Shown: one piece after another, positions 1-9,205 of the stretch
Layout of the letters: the number at the start of each line of letters is the position of its first letter
Numbering within the stretch: the first letter of the stretch is position 1
From: an uncultured Latescibacterota bacterium
GTDB lineage: Bacteria > Latescibacterota > UBA2968 > UBA8231
Assembly (NCBI GenBank): GCA_958295495.1
Contig: OY282352.1
Coordinates: 4,286,049-4,350,048, forward strand
DNA length: 64,000 bases
Direction of reading: 5' to 3'
The notes under the pieces: model-generated
What the model was told of the DNA's origin: nothing
The model's database searches: none
The model's input: the letters and a program-made list of their open reading frames with translations, nothing else
Translations under genes and position numbers: made by a program

Positions 1-365
1 GGCATCTCGACCGTGCGGGGGATGCTGCGCGGATAGAGGGTCAAGACCCCGGCGCGGCTGGCATAGGCGACGCGCTTGACGCCGTTTTGGCGAGCGGCCT
101 CAAAGACGTTGTACGTGCCGATGAAGTTGCTTTGCAGCATGGTCTCCCACTCATGGCCGCCGGGCAGGCCCCCGATGTGAGCAACGGCATCGACGCCGCG
201 AGTGGCCTCTAACATAGAGTCGAAGTCGGCGAGGTCAGAGACGACGGTATCGGCAAGCTCGGGCATGGGTACGCGGTCGTGGCCGCGCACCTTGTGGCGG
301 GCCTCGAGGCCGCGGGCCACTGTGGAGCCGACGCGGCCGGCCGCGCCGGTTACGAGTACGCGCAT
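1..365 (-). CDS. NAD-dependent epimerase/dehydratase family protein (partial, N-terminal part)
   Basis: This gene reads leftwards off the window edge; about 121 residues are present. It starts at the ATG complementary to 363-365, with AAGGA upstream. The first residues are MRVLVTGAAGRVG, the Rossmann glycine motif GxxGxxG (residues 7-13) of extended short-chain dehydrogenases. Further on are a VDAVAHIGG stretch, and NFIGTYNVFEAAR followed by RVAYASRAG, which match the usual N-x-x-G-T and serine-containing strands of NAD(P)-dependent nucleotide-sugar epimerases. The catalytic YxxxK lies beyond the edge, so substrate cannot be assigned. It is on the same strand as the CPBP gene, 225 bp downstream of it. 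The family is secure; the specific reaction is unknown. Confidence 0.85.
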   Translation of the reverse strand, partial: MRVLVTGAAGRVGSTVARGLEARHKVRGHDRVPMPELADTVVSDLADFDSMLEATRGVDAVAHIGGLPGGHEWETMLQSNFIGTYNVFEAARQNGVKRVAYASRAGVLTLYPRSIPRTVEM

Positions 366-590
366 AAGGCATGTCCTTTCTTTAGGCTCGGTGCGGGTAG
401 CCAGTGCCCAGCTCCGGCCGTGGTGTAAAGCTTAGGTGGTTCCCTTTTCGTAGTGGCCCCATACTGCTGTGGGAGGAACGGTTCACAAGCGACCAAGGCC
501 AGCGTTGTAAAGTGGCGGCGATGAAGTAGGCACTAGGCGCTCGAACGATGCCCCCAGCAAGACGGCATGAAATAAGCTCCATCATCCGCG

Positions 591-3500
591 CTAGGATACG
601 CGCTCGGGGCCCAAGCGCCACCACAGGCAGAAGACGAGCACGAGAGCCAGCAGCAACAGGAGGCCGGCTTGCAACTGATAGGCCGGGGCGGACAGTGCGC
701 CTAGGCCCTTGACCGCCGAGAGCACTGAGGCAAACCCCAATAGCGCGTACGCGAGGAGGTTGTTCCGCAAAACCAAGACGATTGCGGCTACGGCGAAGCC
801 GATGCTGGTGCCAAACGTCAACAGCTCAAAGAGGAACTCGTCAAAGTGGACGGCGTTGGTGCCGGACATAACCAATCCCAACCCCAAGCCCGCCAAGACC
901 CCGTAGAGCCTCTTTTTTATCACGACGCGGCTATAGTAGAGCACCAAGCCCGCGGCAACCGGGACGAAGATGGCCCACATTAAGCCGTCGGGCAGGGGAT
1001 TCCAAAAGGGCAGATACTGGTCCAATCCAGAGGGTAGCCCCAAGCCGAGACTCGGGTCGGAGGCGATGAATTGGCTTTGCACGTAGCCGAGCAAGTGCTG
1101 ACACGACTCTATGGCGATAAGGACCAGCGCGACCCCGACGATGGCGTCGCGGAATTCGGGCACGCGCCGGGCGGCCCGCAGGCGCGCCGGCCAGTCTGGA
1201 TAGAGGCTGGTGGCCAAGCCGAGGGCCGCGAGGATCAGCAAGCCGACCCCCAAGCTGCCCAATACGACGCCAAGTATCTGAGTAATGGTAAAGATCGACA
1301 GCGCGAGGCGGGTATCGTAGGCGCGCTCGACAACCGACAGGCCATTGAGCTGGCTGAGGAGGAGGAAGGCCACGACCACCGCGGCGATTTTGACCAGCGG
1401 TGCCCAAGCTATGCCCTCGTTCCGCACGCGGCGCACGAGCAGCCACAGGCCGTGGAGCACCACGGCGGCAATTAAGGCGATGAGCAGGCCGAAAAGCGCG
1501 GTTTTGAGCGTGGTGCTCTCCTTGTACTCGCGCGCCCAAGCCTCGGGTACGCGGAGGAAGCGATAGATAGAAACCGGCTCGTCGCCGGCCACGTTGACCC
1601 GCACCCGATAGCGCAGCTCATCGACGTTGCGCTCGTCGCCCTCTGCGGCCTCAAAGACGAAGCGGTGATCGCGGCGGTTGGGGAGCTTTTCCGACGAGGA
1701 TTCCTTCAGTTCCAAACGCTCGGCAGCGAGGCCAAAAGAGCGCAGGTGCTCAACGGCGATCTCGCGGGCTTGCGCCTCGCTGAGGTCCGCGCCCGCGGCC
1801 TCTTCGGCCAGCAGGTGGCTCATGCTGTAGAGGGAGCCGTCTTCTGGATGGACAGCGACCTTGTATTCCTCCTTTTCTCCGTAGCGGAAAAAGCGCGTCA
1901 TCCACAAGCTGGCCAAAAGATCTTCTTGGTATAGGCGGTTGACCACGGCCACTGAGTCGCGCTCTAGGATGTAGCGGATTGCCATAGTGTTCGGTTGGTT
2001 CTGATAGTAAGTGACCACCTCGTATGCCGCGGCATCCGCGCCGGTCGCCTCTAGATGCTCGATGGCCTTGGCCTCGGCCTCGGCCCGGGTCAGGTGGACG
2101 TCGACAAAGTCGAGCGGCTTCTCGTAGTCGAGGGCGAAAAAGCCCAACGAGGCCACGACCACCGCAGCGGCCCAACCCATGCGCCGCTTAGACAGCGGGG
2201 TATAGGCAAACGCGGGGGCCGGGGCTGTGGGCCGGGGTGCTGTAGGCTCGTCTGCGCCGGCTTCCGGGGCTGTGGGCGCATCGCTTTTGTTGAGCAAGGG
2301 CGTTGGGTCGGCGAAGCGACGCTGCCGCAGGTAGAGGACGAGGGCCACTGCCAAGGGCAGGAACATCAGGCCCGCCGACAAGGCCGCTGAAACGACGAAG
2401 TAGCTGTTGGACGAGCGGAAGAGGATTAGGGACGTGTACAGGGCATCGATCGTGTAGTGCCATACGAGGGGGGCGAGGATCCCGAAACGGAGAAAGATAT
2501 AGCCGATGACAATACCGCCGATACCCACCTCAAGGCCGCGGATGTAAAAGGGCTGTTGCGGGTAGCCGGCATGAGCGAACCCCCATATAAGGGCCGCGAT
2601 AAAGACTGCGGCCCAGCGCGACTTGAGGTATTTGTGGAGGAAGGGAATCGAAAACGCCCGGGATATGAACTCCTCGGAGACCGCGGGCATAAAGCCGATC
2701 AACAGCACCATGATCCAAGGGATATACGTATTGACCATCTCGCTGTAGGGAATGTCCGCCGGGCTCCAAGCGCCGAACTGCTCGGCTGTGATGTAAAAGA
2801 GGACTTGGTAGGCCAAGAAGGCCGGGGTCATGGCCAAGCCGAGGATGGTGCCGAGGAGAAAGCGCTTCGTGCGCAGGCCGGCTGGCGTAAACTGGCCCCC
2901 GATCTGGATTTGACCTGCGTAGTGGCGTCGGTACAAAGGCTCGGCGGCCGCTGTGAGAAAGAAGATGAAGATGCCTTGGGCCGCGGCGGCGAACAGGCTG
3001 TTGAGCAACTGACCCGTCAGAAAAGACCCATAAGTATCGGTCGTGTCGTACCCAAACGCGGTCAGCGGCAGGTTGTTGAGCTGGGCCAGCAGGGTTAGCG
3101 CGGCGGCGATGCCCCCGAAGATCGCTGCGGTCTTATAGCGGATGTCTCGGGCGCGGACGCCGCCAAAGAACGCGACCAGCATCGCCAGCACGGTCAGAAT
3201 GAGCAAGGTCCCGGCCACCAAGCCCGTAGTCTCGTTGCGCGACCGCAGTTCGGCGTAGTCGCGCTGCCAAGCCTCGGGGACTTTGAGATACTCGCCAAAG
3301 CCGCCGATTTGGTCGCCTTGGAGGCGCACATAGAAGCGGTAGTGGGCCTCGCCGATGGCGTAGTCGCGCAGCTTATAGCTAAAGGTGTAGTCGATGCGGT
3401 TGGGGCGCTCCTTGGCCTGCGCCTCTGCGAAGTCGAGTGTGGCGAGGTCGTGGCCCAGCTCGCTGGTGAGAAAAGTCTCGGCCAAGCGGCGGGCGGCGGC

Positions 3501-3939
3501 TTCTTCGAGGCTCGCGCCGGGCACTTCTTCCTCAATGAGGTGGCTAAAACTGACGAGTTCGCCAGAGGTCGTAACCGCGACTTGGAACTCCTCCTTTTCC
3601 AGCTCCCGCACCCAGCGGTTGCTCCAGCGCCACAACTGCACGGGATCGCCGATGACCTGCGTGGCCCCCTCGAGACCCAGCTCGCGTTCGAGGAAGGTCT
3701 TGGTCTGGCCATCGTAGCGGAAAATGGCGCTGTGGCGGTAGCCGGAGAGGTCAAAGCCACGAGCCGCGAGAAAATCGGCCGCCTGCACCGCAGCCTCGTC
3801 GCGGGTGACGCGGAATGTCGATGGAGGCTTCGGGGAAGGCCCGATAGAAATAGTGGATTCCAACGGCCAAACTAACGACGGCGACGAGCAAGCAGCCGCC
3901 GATGAAGACTAGGTCTTTTCTCGTTAGTCTCGTTTCCAT
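591..3939 (-). CDS. Large CPBP-family intramembrane metalloprotease with duplicated extracytoplasmic domain; apparent frameshift near 3816
   Basis: The open frame (591-3863, 1090 residues) begins at an unlikely internal TTG. In another frame just upstream, an ATG at 3939 encodes METRLTRKDLVFIGG and a clear membrane segment up to FYRAFPEASID. Removing one base near 3816 joins that to FRVTRDEAA of the long frame, giving about 1115 residues. CPBP (type II CAAX protease/bacteriocin-processing) motifs are present: EEFISR at about 395 of the long frame, FAHAGY near 428 and HYTIDA near 468. The protein is polytopic. An extracytoplasmic module near residues 15-205 (TRDEAA ... VPEAWQRDY) recurs near 610-810 (TRAEAE ... 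VPEAWAREY), with a second membrane block after it, so the gene is an internal duplication in which only the first half carries the protease motifs. Substrate is unknown. The frameshift could be real or an assembly error. Confidence 0.82.
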
Positions 3940-3946
3940 CTGTCGC

Positions 3947-3974
3947 ATGGGATTTAAGTTATGGGATTTAAGTT
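3947..3974. repeat. Perfect tandem duplication of a 14-bp unit
   Basis: The unit atgggatttaagtt occurs twice head to tail (3947-3960 and 3961-3974) in the intergenic space between the divergently transcribed CPBP gene and the oxidoreductase gene. It is AT-richer than its surroundings and lies directly upstream of the likely true CPBP start, so it could affect that gene's leader. No function is claimed. Confidence 0.85.
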
Positions 3975-4161
3975 GTGGAGAGGACAATTTTGTCGCGCTT
4001 AACGTAGCAAAAGACAGGGGCGCGGACAAACCAACCGCATTGACGCGCACGGCGGCATTTTGCAGATTCGCGGCCTCAGAGTTAGTGGCTGGACCGGGCC
4101 TCCGGGAGTGGTGCTAGAGGCACTAACCACTGACCACTAATTTTTAACAGAGGAGCACACT

Positions 4162-5181
4162 GTGGCGGCAAAAAAACAGGAGCACTTTCGCGTAGGTGTC
4201 ATAGGCTACGGCGGCGCGTTCAACATGGGTCAGCTACACTTGACCTCCATGGCCAAGAACGAGGGCGTAGAAGTAGCTGCGGTCTGCGAGCTGGATGACG
4301 AGCGGCGTCAAGTAGCGGAAGAAGACTTCCCCGGCATCAAGACCTACGGCCGCGTCGGCACTATGCTGCGCAGCGCAAACTTGGACTTGGTGACAATCAT
4401 CACCCCGCACAACACGCACGCCAAGCTAGGGGTGCAGTGCCTCGACGCTGGGGTCCACGTGGTCTGCGAGAAGCCCCTCGCCATTACCAGCGCCGAAGTC
4501 AAGCGCATGCGGGCGGCAGCCAAAAAGAACAAGGCCCTGATCTCGACGTTCCACAACCGGCGCTGGGACGGCGACTTTGTGGTGTTGCGCGATCTAATTC
4601 TCAAAGAGCAAATCATTGGCCGCGTCTTCCGCATTGAGGCCGGATTTTGCGGCTACGGCGAGCAGGGGACTTGGTGGCGCTCCAACCGCAAAATCTCCGG
4701 CGGGGCCATCTACGACTGGGGCGCGCATTTTACGGATTGGATTTTGAATATCGTCCCGGAAAAAATCGCCGCGGTCAGCGGCTATCAAGTCAAAAATCCC
4801 GCGTGGAAAAAATACGACAACGAGGATCACTCCGAATACTCGCTGCGCTTCCAAAGCGGCTGCACAGCCACCCTGACCATGTCCAACCTGTCGATGAGTC
4901 CGCGGCCGCGCTGGCGGGTGCTGGGTACGCAGGGCGCGATCGAGGATGTGAGCGGCAAGTTTCTCGTCAAGGCGCTGATCAACGGCCGCCAGATGAGCAC
5001 CGAGGTGCCCTTTGCCGAGTCCAACTGGGACGCGTACTACGAAAACGTTTTCGCGCACTTGCAGGGCCGCGCCGATCTCGTCATTACCCCGGAATCCGCG
5101 AGCCGGGTAATCGGCGTACTCGAAGCAGCCAACATTTCGGCGGCGCGCGGATCGGCCCCCATCGCGCCGGCCTTTGTCTGA
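4162..5181 (+). CDS. Gfo/Idh/MocA family NAD(P)-dependent oxidoreductase
   Basis: 339 residues, of usual family length. The GTG start is chosen because AGGAG at 4151-4155 sits six bases before it. The N-terminal Rossmann fold carries VGVIGYGGAF (glycines at 15-18). The family hallmark EKP is at 103-105 (VVCEKPLAI), and the C-terminal domain contains GGAIYDWGAHFTDW (D186, H189), the usual catalytic Asp/His region. Such enzymes oxidise or reduce sugars and cyclitols with a bound nicotinamide cofactor in the cytoplasm. The substrate cannot be read from sequence. Its stop overlaps the start of the following L7Ae-like gene, suggesting co-transcription. Abundance of this family is typical of carbohydrate-scavenging uncultivated bacteria. 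Confidence 0.9.
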   Translation: MAAKKQEHFRVGVIGYGGAFNMGQLHLTSMAKNEGVEVAAVCELDDERRQVAEEDFPGIKTYGRVGTMLRSANLDLVTIITPHNTHAKLGVQCLDAGVHVVCEKPLAITSAEVKRMRAAAKKNKALISTFHNRRWDGDFVVLRDLILKEQIIGRVFRIEAGFCGYGEQGTWWRSNRKISGGAIYDWGAHFTDWILNIVPEKIAAVSGYQVKNPAWKKYDNEDHSEYSLRFQSGCTATLTMSNLSMSPRPRWRVLGTQGAIEDVSGKFLVKALINGRQMSTEVPFAESNWDAYYENVFAHLQGRADLVITPESASRVIGVLEAANISAARGSAPIAPAFV

Positions 5182-5503
5182 GCAGGTACTGCCCCGCCTC
5201 AACCCATCGGCGCAACTGTCCGCGCTCTTGGGAATCGGCTGCCGCTCTGGGGCCACGGTCGTCGGCCTGTCGGCCGTGCGCCGCGCCAAGGCACTGGCCT
5301 TTGTATTTGCCAGCAGCGACCTAGCCCAGCGAACCCTGCGCGAATTAGCTCGCTTGGAGCGCGGAGGTACGCGCGTCTTTCAAGTACAGACAATGGAAGT
5401 GCTGACTCAGGGCTTTGGCCGCGAGGACGCCCAAGTGATCGGGGTTTTGCGCGGCGACTTAGCTCGCGGGTTGGCCAAGCACCTAGAGGAGCACACACCA
5501 TGA
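5174..5503 (+). CDS. L7Ae/YlxQ-like RNA-binding protein
   Basis: 109 residues, opening with TTG inside the end of the preceding oxidoreductase gene. The order of conserved features fits the L7Ae/L30e-like fold of bacterial YlxQ proteins: a LLGIGCRSGATVVGLSAV start, then a hydrophobic strand with an ASSDLAQRT turn, then VFQVQTMEVLTQGFGREDAQVIGVL (split here: GFGRED then QVIGVL), which mirrors the G-K-E-x-x-x-V-G-V segment of the family. Members bind kink-turn RNA or are ribosome associated. A normal ylxQ sits beside nusA-infB; here it lies beside a purA remnant. The assignment rests on pattern similarity only. Confidence 0.55.
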   Translation: MSEQVLPRLNPSAQLSALLGIGCRSGATVVGLSAVRRAKALAFVFASSDLAQRTLRELARLERGGTRVFQVQTMEVLTQGFGREDAQVIGVLRGDLARGLAKHLEEHTP

Positions 5504-5613
5504 CCATATCGGTGGTATGCGGGACGAATTGGGGGGACAAAGGAAAGGGCCGCATTTGCTACGTCTCCGCGGGGCCAGAGCGACACAGCCTCAGCAACCG
5601 CGCCGCCGCCTAA
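5500..5613 (+). pseudogene. purA: Remnant of adenylosuccinate synthetase (purA) N-terminus
   Basis: A short frame starts at ATG 5500, overlapping the previous stop as ATGA, with GAGGA upstream. Its first residues, MTISVVCGTNWGDKGKGR, match the start of adenylosuccinate synthetase, whose signature is V-x-G-x-Q-W-G-D-E-G-K-G-K. The Glu of GDEGKG is replaced by Lys, similarity stops after about 23 residues, and the frame closes at 37 residues. The remaining 400 or so residues of PurA are absent. PurA makes adenylosuccinate from IMP, so a functional copy presumably exists elsewhere. A chance match is possible but the motif is long and at the correct position relative to the start codon. Confidence 0.6.
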
Positions 5614-5616
5614 CCG

Positions 5617-6090
5617 ATGTCCTGGGAAATCGAGCGCAAGTACCTCGTGGCCGACCGCTCTTGCCTCAGCCAGCTAGCGGGCGTCGCCTTTCGGCAGGGC
5701 TACATTCCCACCGAAGATGGCGGTGTGGTGCGCGTGCGAATTGAGGGCGAGCGGGCGGTACTGACGCTCAAGGGACCGACCAGCGGCATCGCGCGCCGCG
5801 AGTACGAATACGAAATCCCGCGCCAAGACGCCGAGAGCATCCTCGCAACCTTGTGCCAGCAGCCCCACATCGAAAAGACGCGCTACACCTTGCCTTGGGC
5901 GGGCAAGGTCTGGTCCATCGACGTTTTTTCTGGAGAAAACGAGGGGTTGGTGCTCGCCGAAGTCGAGTTGAGCCGCCGGGACGAGACCGTAGAGGAGCCG
6001 CCTTGGGTCGGCGTCGAAGTATCGGGCGATCCGCGCTATTACAACGCCAACCTCGTGCGCAATCCCTATTGCAAATGGCGGGCCGGTTAG
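5617..6090 (+). CDS. CYTH-domain protein (triphosphate tunnel metalloenzyme)
   Basis: 157 residues, the size of single-domain bacterial CYTH proteins. It opens with MSWEIERKYLV, containing the defining ExExK motif (E4, E6, K8). Charged strands follow in alternation as expected for the eight-stranded tunnel: VRVRIEGERAVLTLKG, REYEYEIP, WSIDVFSGENEGLVLAEVE. Members hydrolyse inorganic triphosphate or make cAMP; single-domain forms with this motif order are most often triphosphatases. It begins three bases after the purA remnant and overlaps the convergent nadC gene by four bases. Confidence 0.88.
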   Translation: MSWEIERKYLVADRSCLSQLAGVAFRQGYIPTEDGGVVRVRIEGERAVLTLKGPTSGIARREYEYEIPRQDAESILATLCQQPHIEKTRYTLPWAGKVWSIDVFSGENEGLVLAEVELSRRDETVEEPPWVGVEVSGDPRYYNANLVRNPYCKWRAG

Positions 6091-6959
6091 ACGCTTCTAT
6101 CCTCAAAAAGCATGCTTAGATCCAACGCTGGTGCCGAATGCGTCAGGGCACCGATCGACACGAGGTCCACACCAGCGGCCGCGGCCTCGCGCACGGTCGC
6201 CAAGGTATAACCGCCGGTGGCCTCAATCTCAATGGCGGGATTGGCGGCGCGGATGAGCGCCACGGCCCGGCCCAGGGTCGGCGCGTCCATGTTGTCGAGC
6301 AGGATGCGGTCCGGGCCGCCCGCAAGAGCTTCCTCAACCTCCCCGATATTTTCGGCTTCCACGTAGATCGGCGCTGCTTGGCTCTGCGCCTTGCGGATGG
6401 CAGCGCGGACGCCGCCCGCGGCCGCGGCGTGGTTTTCCTTGATCAGCACGGCGTCGTACAGGCCCATGCGGTGATTGACGCCGCCGCCCAAGCGCACGGC
6501 CCACTTCTGTAAGTGCCGCCAGCCTGGGGTGGTTTTGCGGGTGTCGGTGATGCGCGTGGCCGTGCCGCTTAGGGCCTCTACATAGCGCTGGGTCAGGGTG
6601 GCCACGCCCGAAAGCTGTTGCAGGAAATTGAGCGCGGTGCGCTCGCCGGCCAAGAGCGCGCGCGCACGGCCCTGCAAGCGGACGAGGGTCTGGCCTGCTG
6701 CGACCTCGTCCCCGTCGGCGACCTCGGCGCACGCGGCAATGCTCCCGTCGAGACGGGCGAAGACTGCGCGGGCGATTTCAATGCCAGCGACGACGCCGGC
6801 TTGGCGGGCGATGATGCGAGCGCGAGCCTCGGCATTGCCGGCCACGGTCCAAGCAGCGGTCAGATCGGCTTCTACCTCTACAGTGCCGAGGTCTTCCCGC
6901 AAAGCTAGCTCGACGAGCTGGTCGTAAGCAGGGGGGGGAAGAAAGGTGCTAGGCGGCAT
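6087..6959 (-). CDS. nadC: Nicotinate-nucleotide pyrophosphorylase (carboxylating)
   Basis: 290 residues, normal for quinolinate phosphoribosyltransferase. It converts quinolinate and PRPP to nicotinate mononucleotide, CO2 and pyrophosphate in de novo NAD synthesis. Diagnostic motifs are DTRKTTPG (139-146), GGGVNHRMGLYD (158-169) and IKENH (173-177), followed by EAENIGEVEEAL, ILLDNM and EATGGYTL, all contacting phosphoribose or quinolinate. It is monocistronic as far as can be seen; nadA and nadB are not in the window. The 3' end overlaps the convergent CYTH gene. Confidence 0.97.
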   Translation of the reverse strand: MPPSTFLPPPAYDQLVELALREDLGTVEVEADLTAAWTVAGNAEARARIIARQAGVVAGIEIARAVFARLDGSIAACAEVADGDEVAAGQTLVRLQGRARALLAGERTALNFLQQLSGVATLTQRYVEALSGTATRITDTRKTTPGWRHLQKWAVRLGGGVNHRMGLYDAVLIKENHAAAAGGVRAAIRKAQSQAAPIYVEAENIGEVEEALAGGPDRILLDNMDAPTLGRAVALIRAANPAIEIEATGGYTLATVREAAAAGVDLVSIGALTHSAPALDLSMLFEDRSV

Positions 6960-7143
6960 GGTTCCTCACAGGAAAGTAAATCTGAGCATGGATGAGAAAA
7001 ATTGCGAATCTAACCTCACGACACCAAGGGTGTTTGGGGAATCGCACGTGAACCTGTGAGACGCTTTGGCTTCCTTGTCGAGGCTTAGGCGGCGATCTAT
7101 TTTGTCAGAGACTACCTTTCATAATCAACACAAGGAGGTATGA

Positions 7144-7470
7144 ATGCCTATATCCGCCGAATATGTCAATAGCTTGCCTGAGATTTACCGCGATATCCTC
7201 GCCGCCTTCCCCCAGTTCAATCCGACGCGCACGGTAGGCTATGGCTTGTCGTGCCAATCCCTGCATTCGGCTTTGGATGGGAAATACGCGCTCGGCCAGA
7301 TTATGAAGGCGTGTGAAAACATGGCCAAAGGCGGTGTTATGGAGATCAAGCACGACATATTCGCTCGTCCGACCCCCCTCGGCGAAGAACTGATTGCGAC
7401 CATTACGGGCATAGCGGCCCCGACACTCGAAGTAGAACCCTTCCCTCCGCTGCACGAGTGGGCCACTTGA
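7144..7470 (+). CDS. Conserved-looking hypothetical protein, 108 aa
   Basis: I do not recognise this family. The start is supported by an excellent AAGGAGG at 7132-7138; an out-of-frame ATG at 7140 yields only a short peptide. The product is soluble, with no signal or membrane segment, and contains VGYGLSCQSLHSALDGKYALGQIMKA (quoted in pieces: GYGLSCQSLHSALDG, YALGQIM) and a Pro-rich C-terminus. Codon use matches neighbours. It is followed after 19 bp by the glycosyltransferase gene on the same strand, so they may share a transcript. Confidence 0.7.
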   Translation: MPISAEYVNSLPEIYRDILAAFPQFNPTRTVGYGLSCQSLHSALDGKYALGQIMKACENMAKGGVMEIKHDIFARPTPLGEELIATITGIAAPTLEVEPFPPLHEWAT

Positions 7471-7489
7471 ATGATCGGCGATTGAAAGG

Positions 7490-9205
7490 ATGACCACGCT
7501 CGTCCACGTCACGCACGAAGCCGTGCAGCAAGCCGGTGGCATCGGCGCGGTTCTGCGCGGCCTGATTACGGCCCGCAGCTACCAGAGCCATTGCCAGCGC
7601 ACCATCCTGCTCGGCCCCCTAGCCGATCCAGACGGTGCCCAACCGCTCGGCCCGGACGGCGAGATCCTCTACGACGCCAGTCGCAACATCCGCGCCGCGC
7701 AAGTCGCCGACCGGCTCAGCGCAGTCGAGCGGGCGTTTGGCGTGCGGCTGGTCTATGGCCGGCGCTTGCTGATCCAAGACGGACGCCGCGCCGCGCCAGA
7801 GGTGCTGCTGGTGGATGTGAGCCACCCGCCCCAGCGGCTAAACGAATTCAAACGCGACCTATTCCTCCGCTTTGGCCTCGAATCGCACCGCTACGAACAG
7901 CACTGGGAATACGAGCAATACCTGCGCTTGGCCGAGCCGGGTTTCGCGGCCGTGCGCTCACTGGTCGGGGACGCGCCTTTCTTGCTGTTGGCGCATGAAT
8001 TCATGGGGCTAGGCACTGCCTTCAAGGCCCTGATGAGCGATGCGGCGTGTAAGACCTTGTTCTACGCGCACGAAGTGGCCACCGTGCGGCTCTTGGTGGA
8101 GGAGCGGCCCGGGCGCGACATTGCCTTTTACAATGCGCTGCGCCAAGCGCGAGCAAACGGCCAATACATCGACGAGCTATTCGGCCCGCAAGACGGCTAT
8201 TTCAAACACGCCCTCGTCAGCCAAGCCTACCGTCTCGACGCAGTCCTCGCCGTCGGCGATTGGGTGGTGGAGGAGTTGCGCTTTCTCGGGCCGGAATTCG
8301 CCGCTCGCCCCATCGACCTCGTATATAACGGGGTGCCGGCCGCCGAGTTGTCCGTGGCCGAGCGGGAGGCAGCGCGGGAAAAGGTGCGGGCCAGCGGGGC
8401 CGCGCTCTTGGGTTGGACCCCGGATCTGGTCTTCACGCACGTCGCTCGCCTCGTCGCGAGCAAGGGGTTGTGGCGCGATTTGCTAGTACTCGAACACCTC
8501 GATCGCCACCTGTGGGAGCGAGGGCAACGGGTGCTTTTTATTGCGTTGGCGACCGAGACCGGCCGCCGCGACCCCGAGGATGTCCAGCGCATGGCCGCGT
8601 ACGGTTGGCCGCTGGTCCACCGCGAGGGGGGGAGCGACCTCAGCAGCGGCGAGCTAAAATTCGACCTTTTAGTCCGCGCCTTTAATGCGCGGACGCGCGC
8701 CGTCAAAGCACTTTTCGTCAATCAATTCGGGTGGGATCAGCAAAGCTGCGCGTTCCTGCCAGCCAATGCGGAGTTTGCCGATTTGCGCCGAGGTAGCGAC
8801 GTGGAGTTCGGGCAGTCGATTTACGAGCCTTTCGGCATCTCTCAAGTCGAGTGCCTAAGCGCTGGCACCATCAGCGTGGTCAGCGATGTGTGCGGTTGCC
8901 GCGGCTTTGTGTGCCAAGCCGCTGGCGAGGCGGGATTGGGCGGTTTTATCGAGGGTGCCTATACCCAGCTCGACGAGGCGGCCTGCGCCGGCCAGCCGAT
9001 TGGAGTGCGGGAATGCACACAGGCCGAAGCATTGCAAAGTCAGGTGGTGGCCAGTGCCTTGGCCCGCCAGTTGTCCACAGGCGCGACCGGCCGCAACAGG
9101 CTGCTTGCCGAAGGCTATGCCGCGGCCCGGAAGATGAGTTGGGAGCGCGTGGCCGAGGATATGCTGTTGCCCGTTTTGCGGCGGCTGGAGCAGTGCCATG
9201 GCTAG
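7490..9205 (+). CDS. Glycogen/starch synthase-like GT-B glycosyltransferase
   Basis: 571 residues. The N-terminus has QAGGIGAVLRG (GGIGAV 16-21), the position of the K-x-G-G loop of ADP-glucose glycogen synthases, here lacking the Lys. A middle FYAHEVATVRLL and LVYNGVP segment resembles the GT5/GT3 linker, and the C-terminal SIYEPFGISQVECLSAG (from about 443) is the E-x7-E region of retaining GT-B enzymes. It probably transfers glucose from a nucleotide sugar to a polysaccharide; donor and acceptor are uncertain. The next gene starts inside its 3' end. A glycogen-binding-domain protein 2.4 kb away (11632) supports a link with storage polysaccharide. The Shine-Dalgarno-like AAAGG lies too close to the ATG to be convincing. 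Confidence 0.8.
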   Translation: MTTLVHVTHEAVQQAGGIGAVLRGLITARSYQSHCQRTILLGPLADPDGAQPLGPDGEILYDASRNIRAAQVADRLSAVERAFGVRLVYGRRLLIQDGRRAAPEVLLVDVSHPPQRLNEFKRDLFLRFGLESHRYEQHWEYEQYLRLAEPGFAAVRSLVGDAPFLLLAHEFMGLGTAFKALMSDAACKTLFYAHEVATVRLLVEERPGRDIAFYNALRQARANGQYIDELFGPQDGYFKHALVSQAYRLDAVLAVGDWVVEELRFLGPEFAARPIDLVYNGVPAAELSVAEREAAREKVRASGAALLGWTPDLVFTHVARLVASKGLWRDLLVLEHLDRHLWERGQRVLFIALATETGRRDPEDVQRMAAYGWPLVHREGGSDLSSGELKFDLLVRAFNARTRAVKALFVNQFGWDQQSCAFLPANAEFADLRRGSDVEFGQSIYEPFGISQVECLSAGTISVVSDVCGCRGFVCQAAGEAGLGGFIEGAYTQLDEAACAGQPIGVRECTQAEALQSQVVASALARQLSTGATGRNRLLAEGYAAARKMSWERVAEDMLLPVLRRLEQCHG

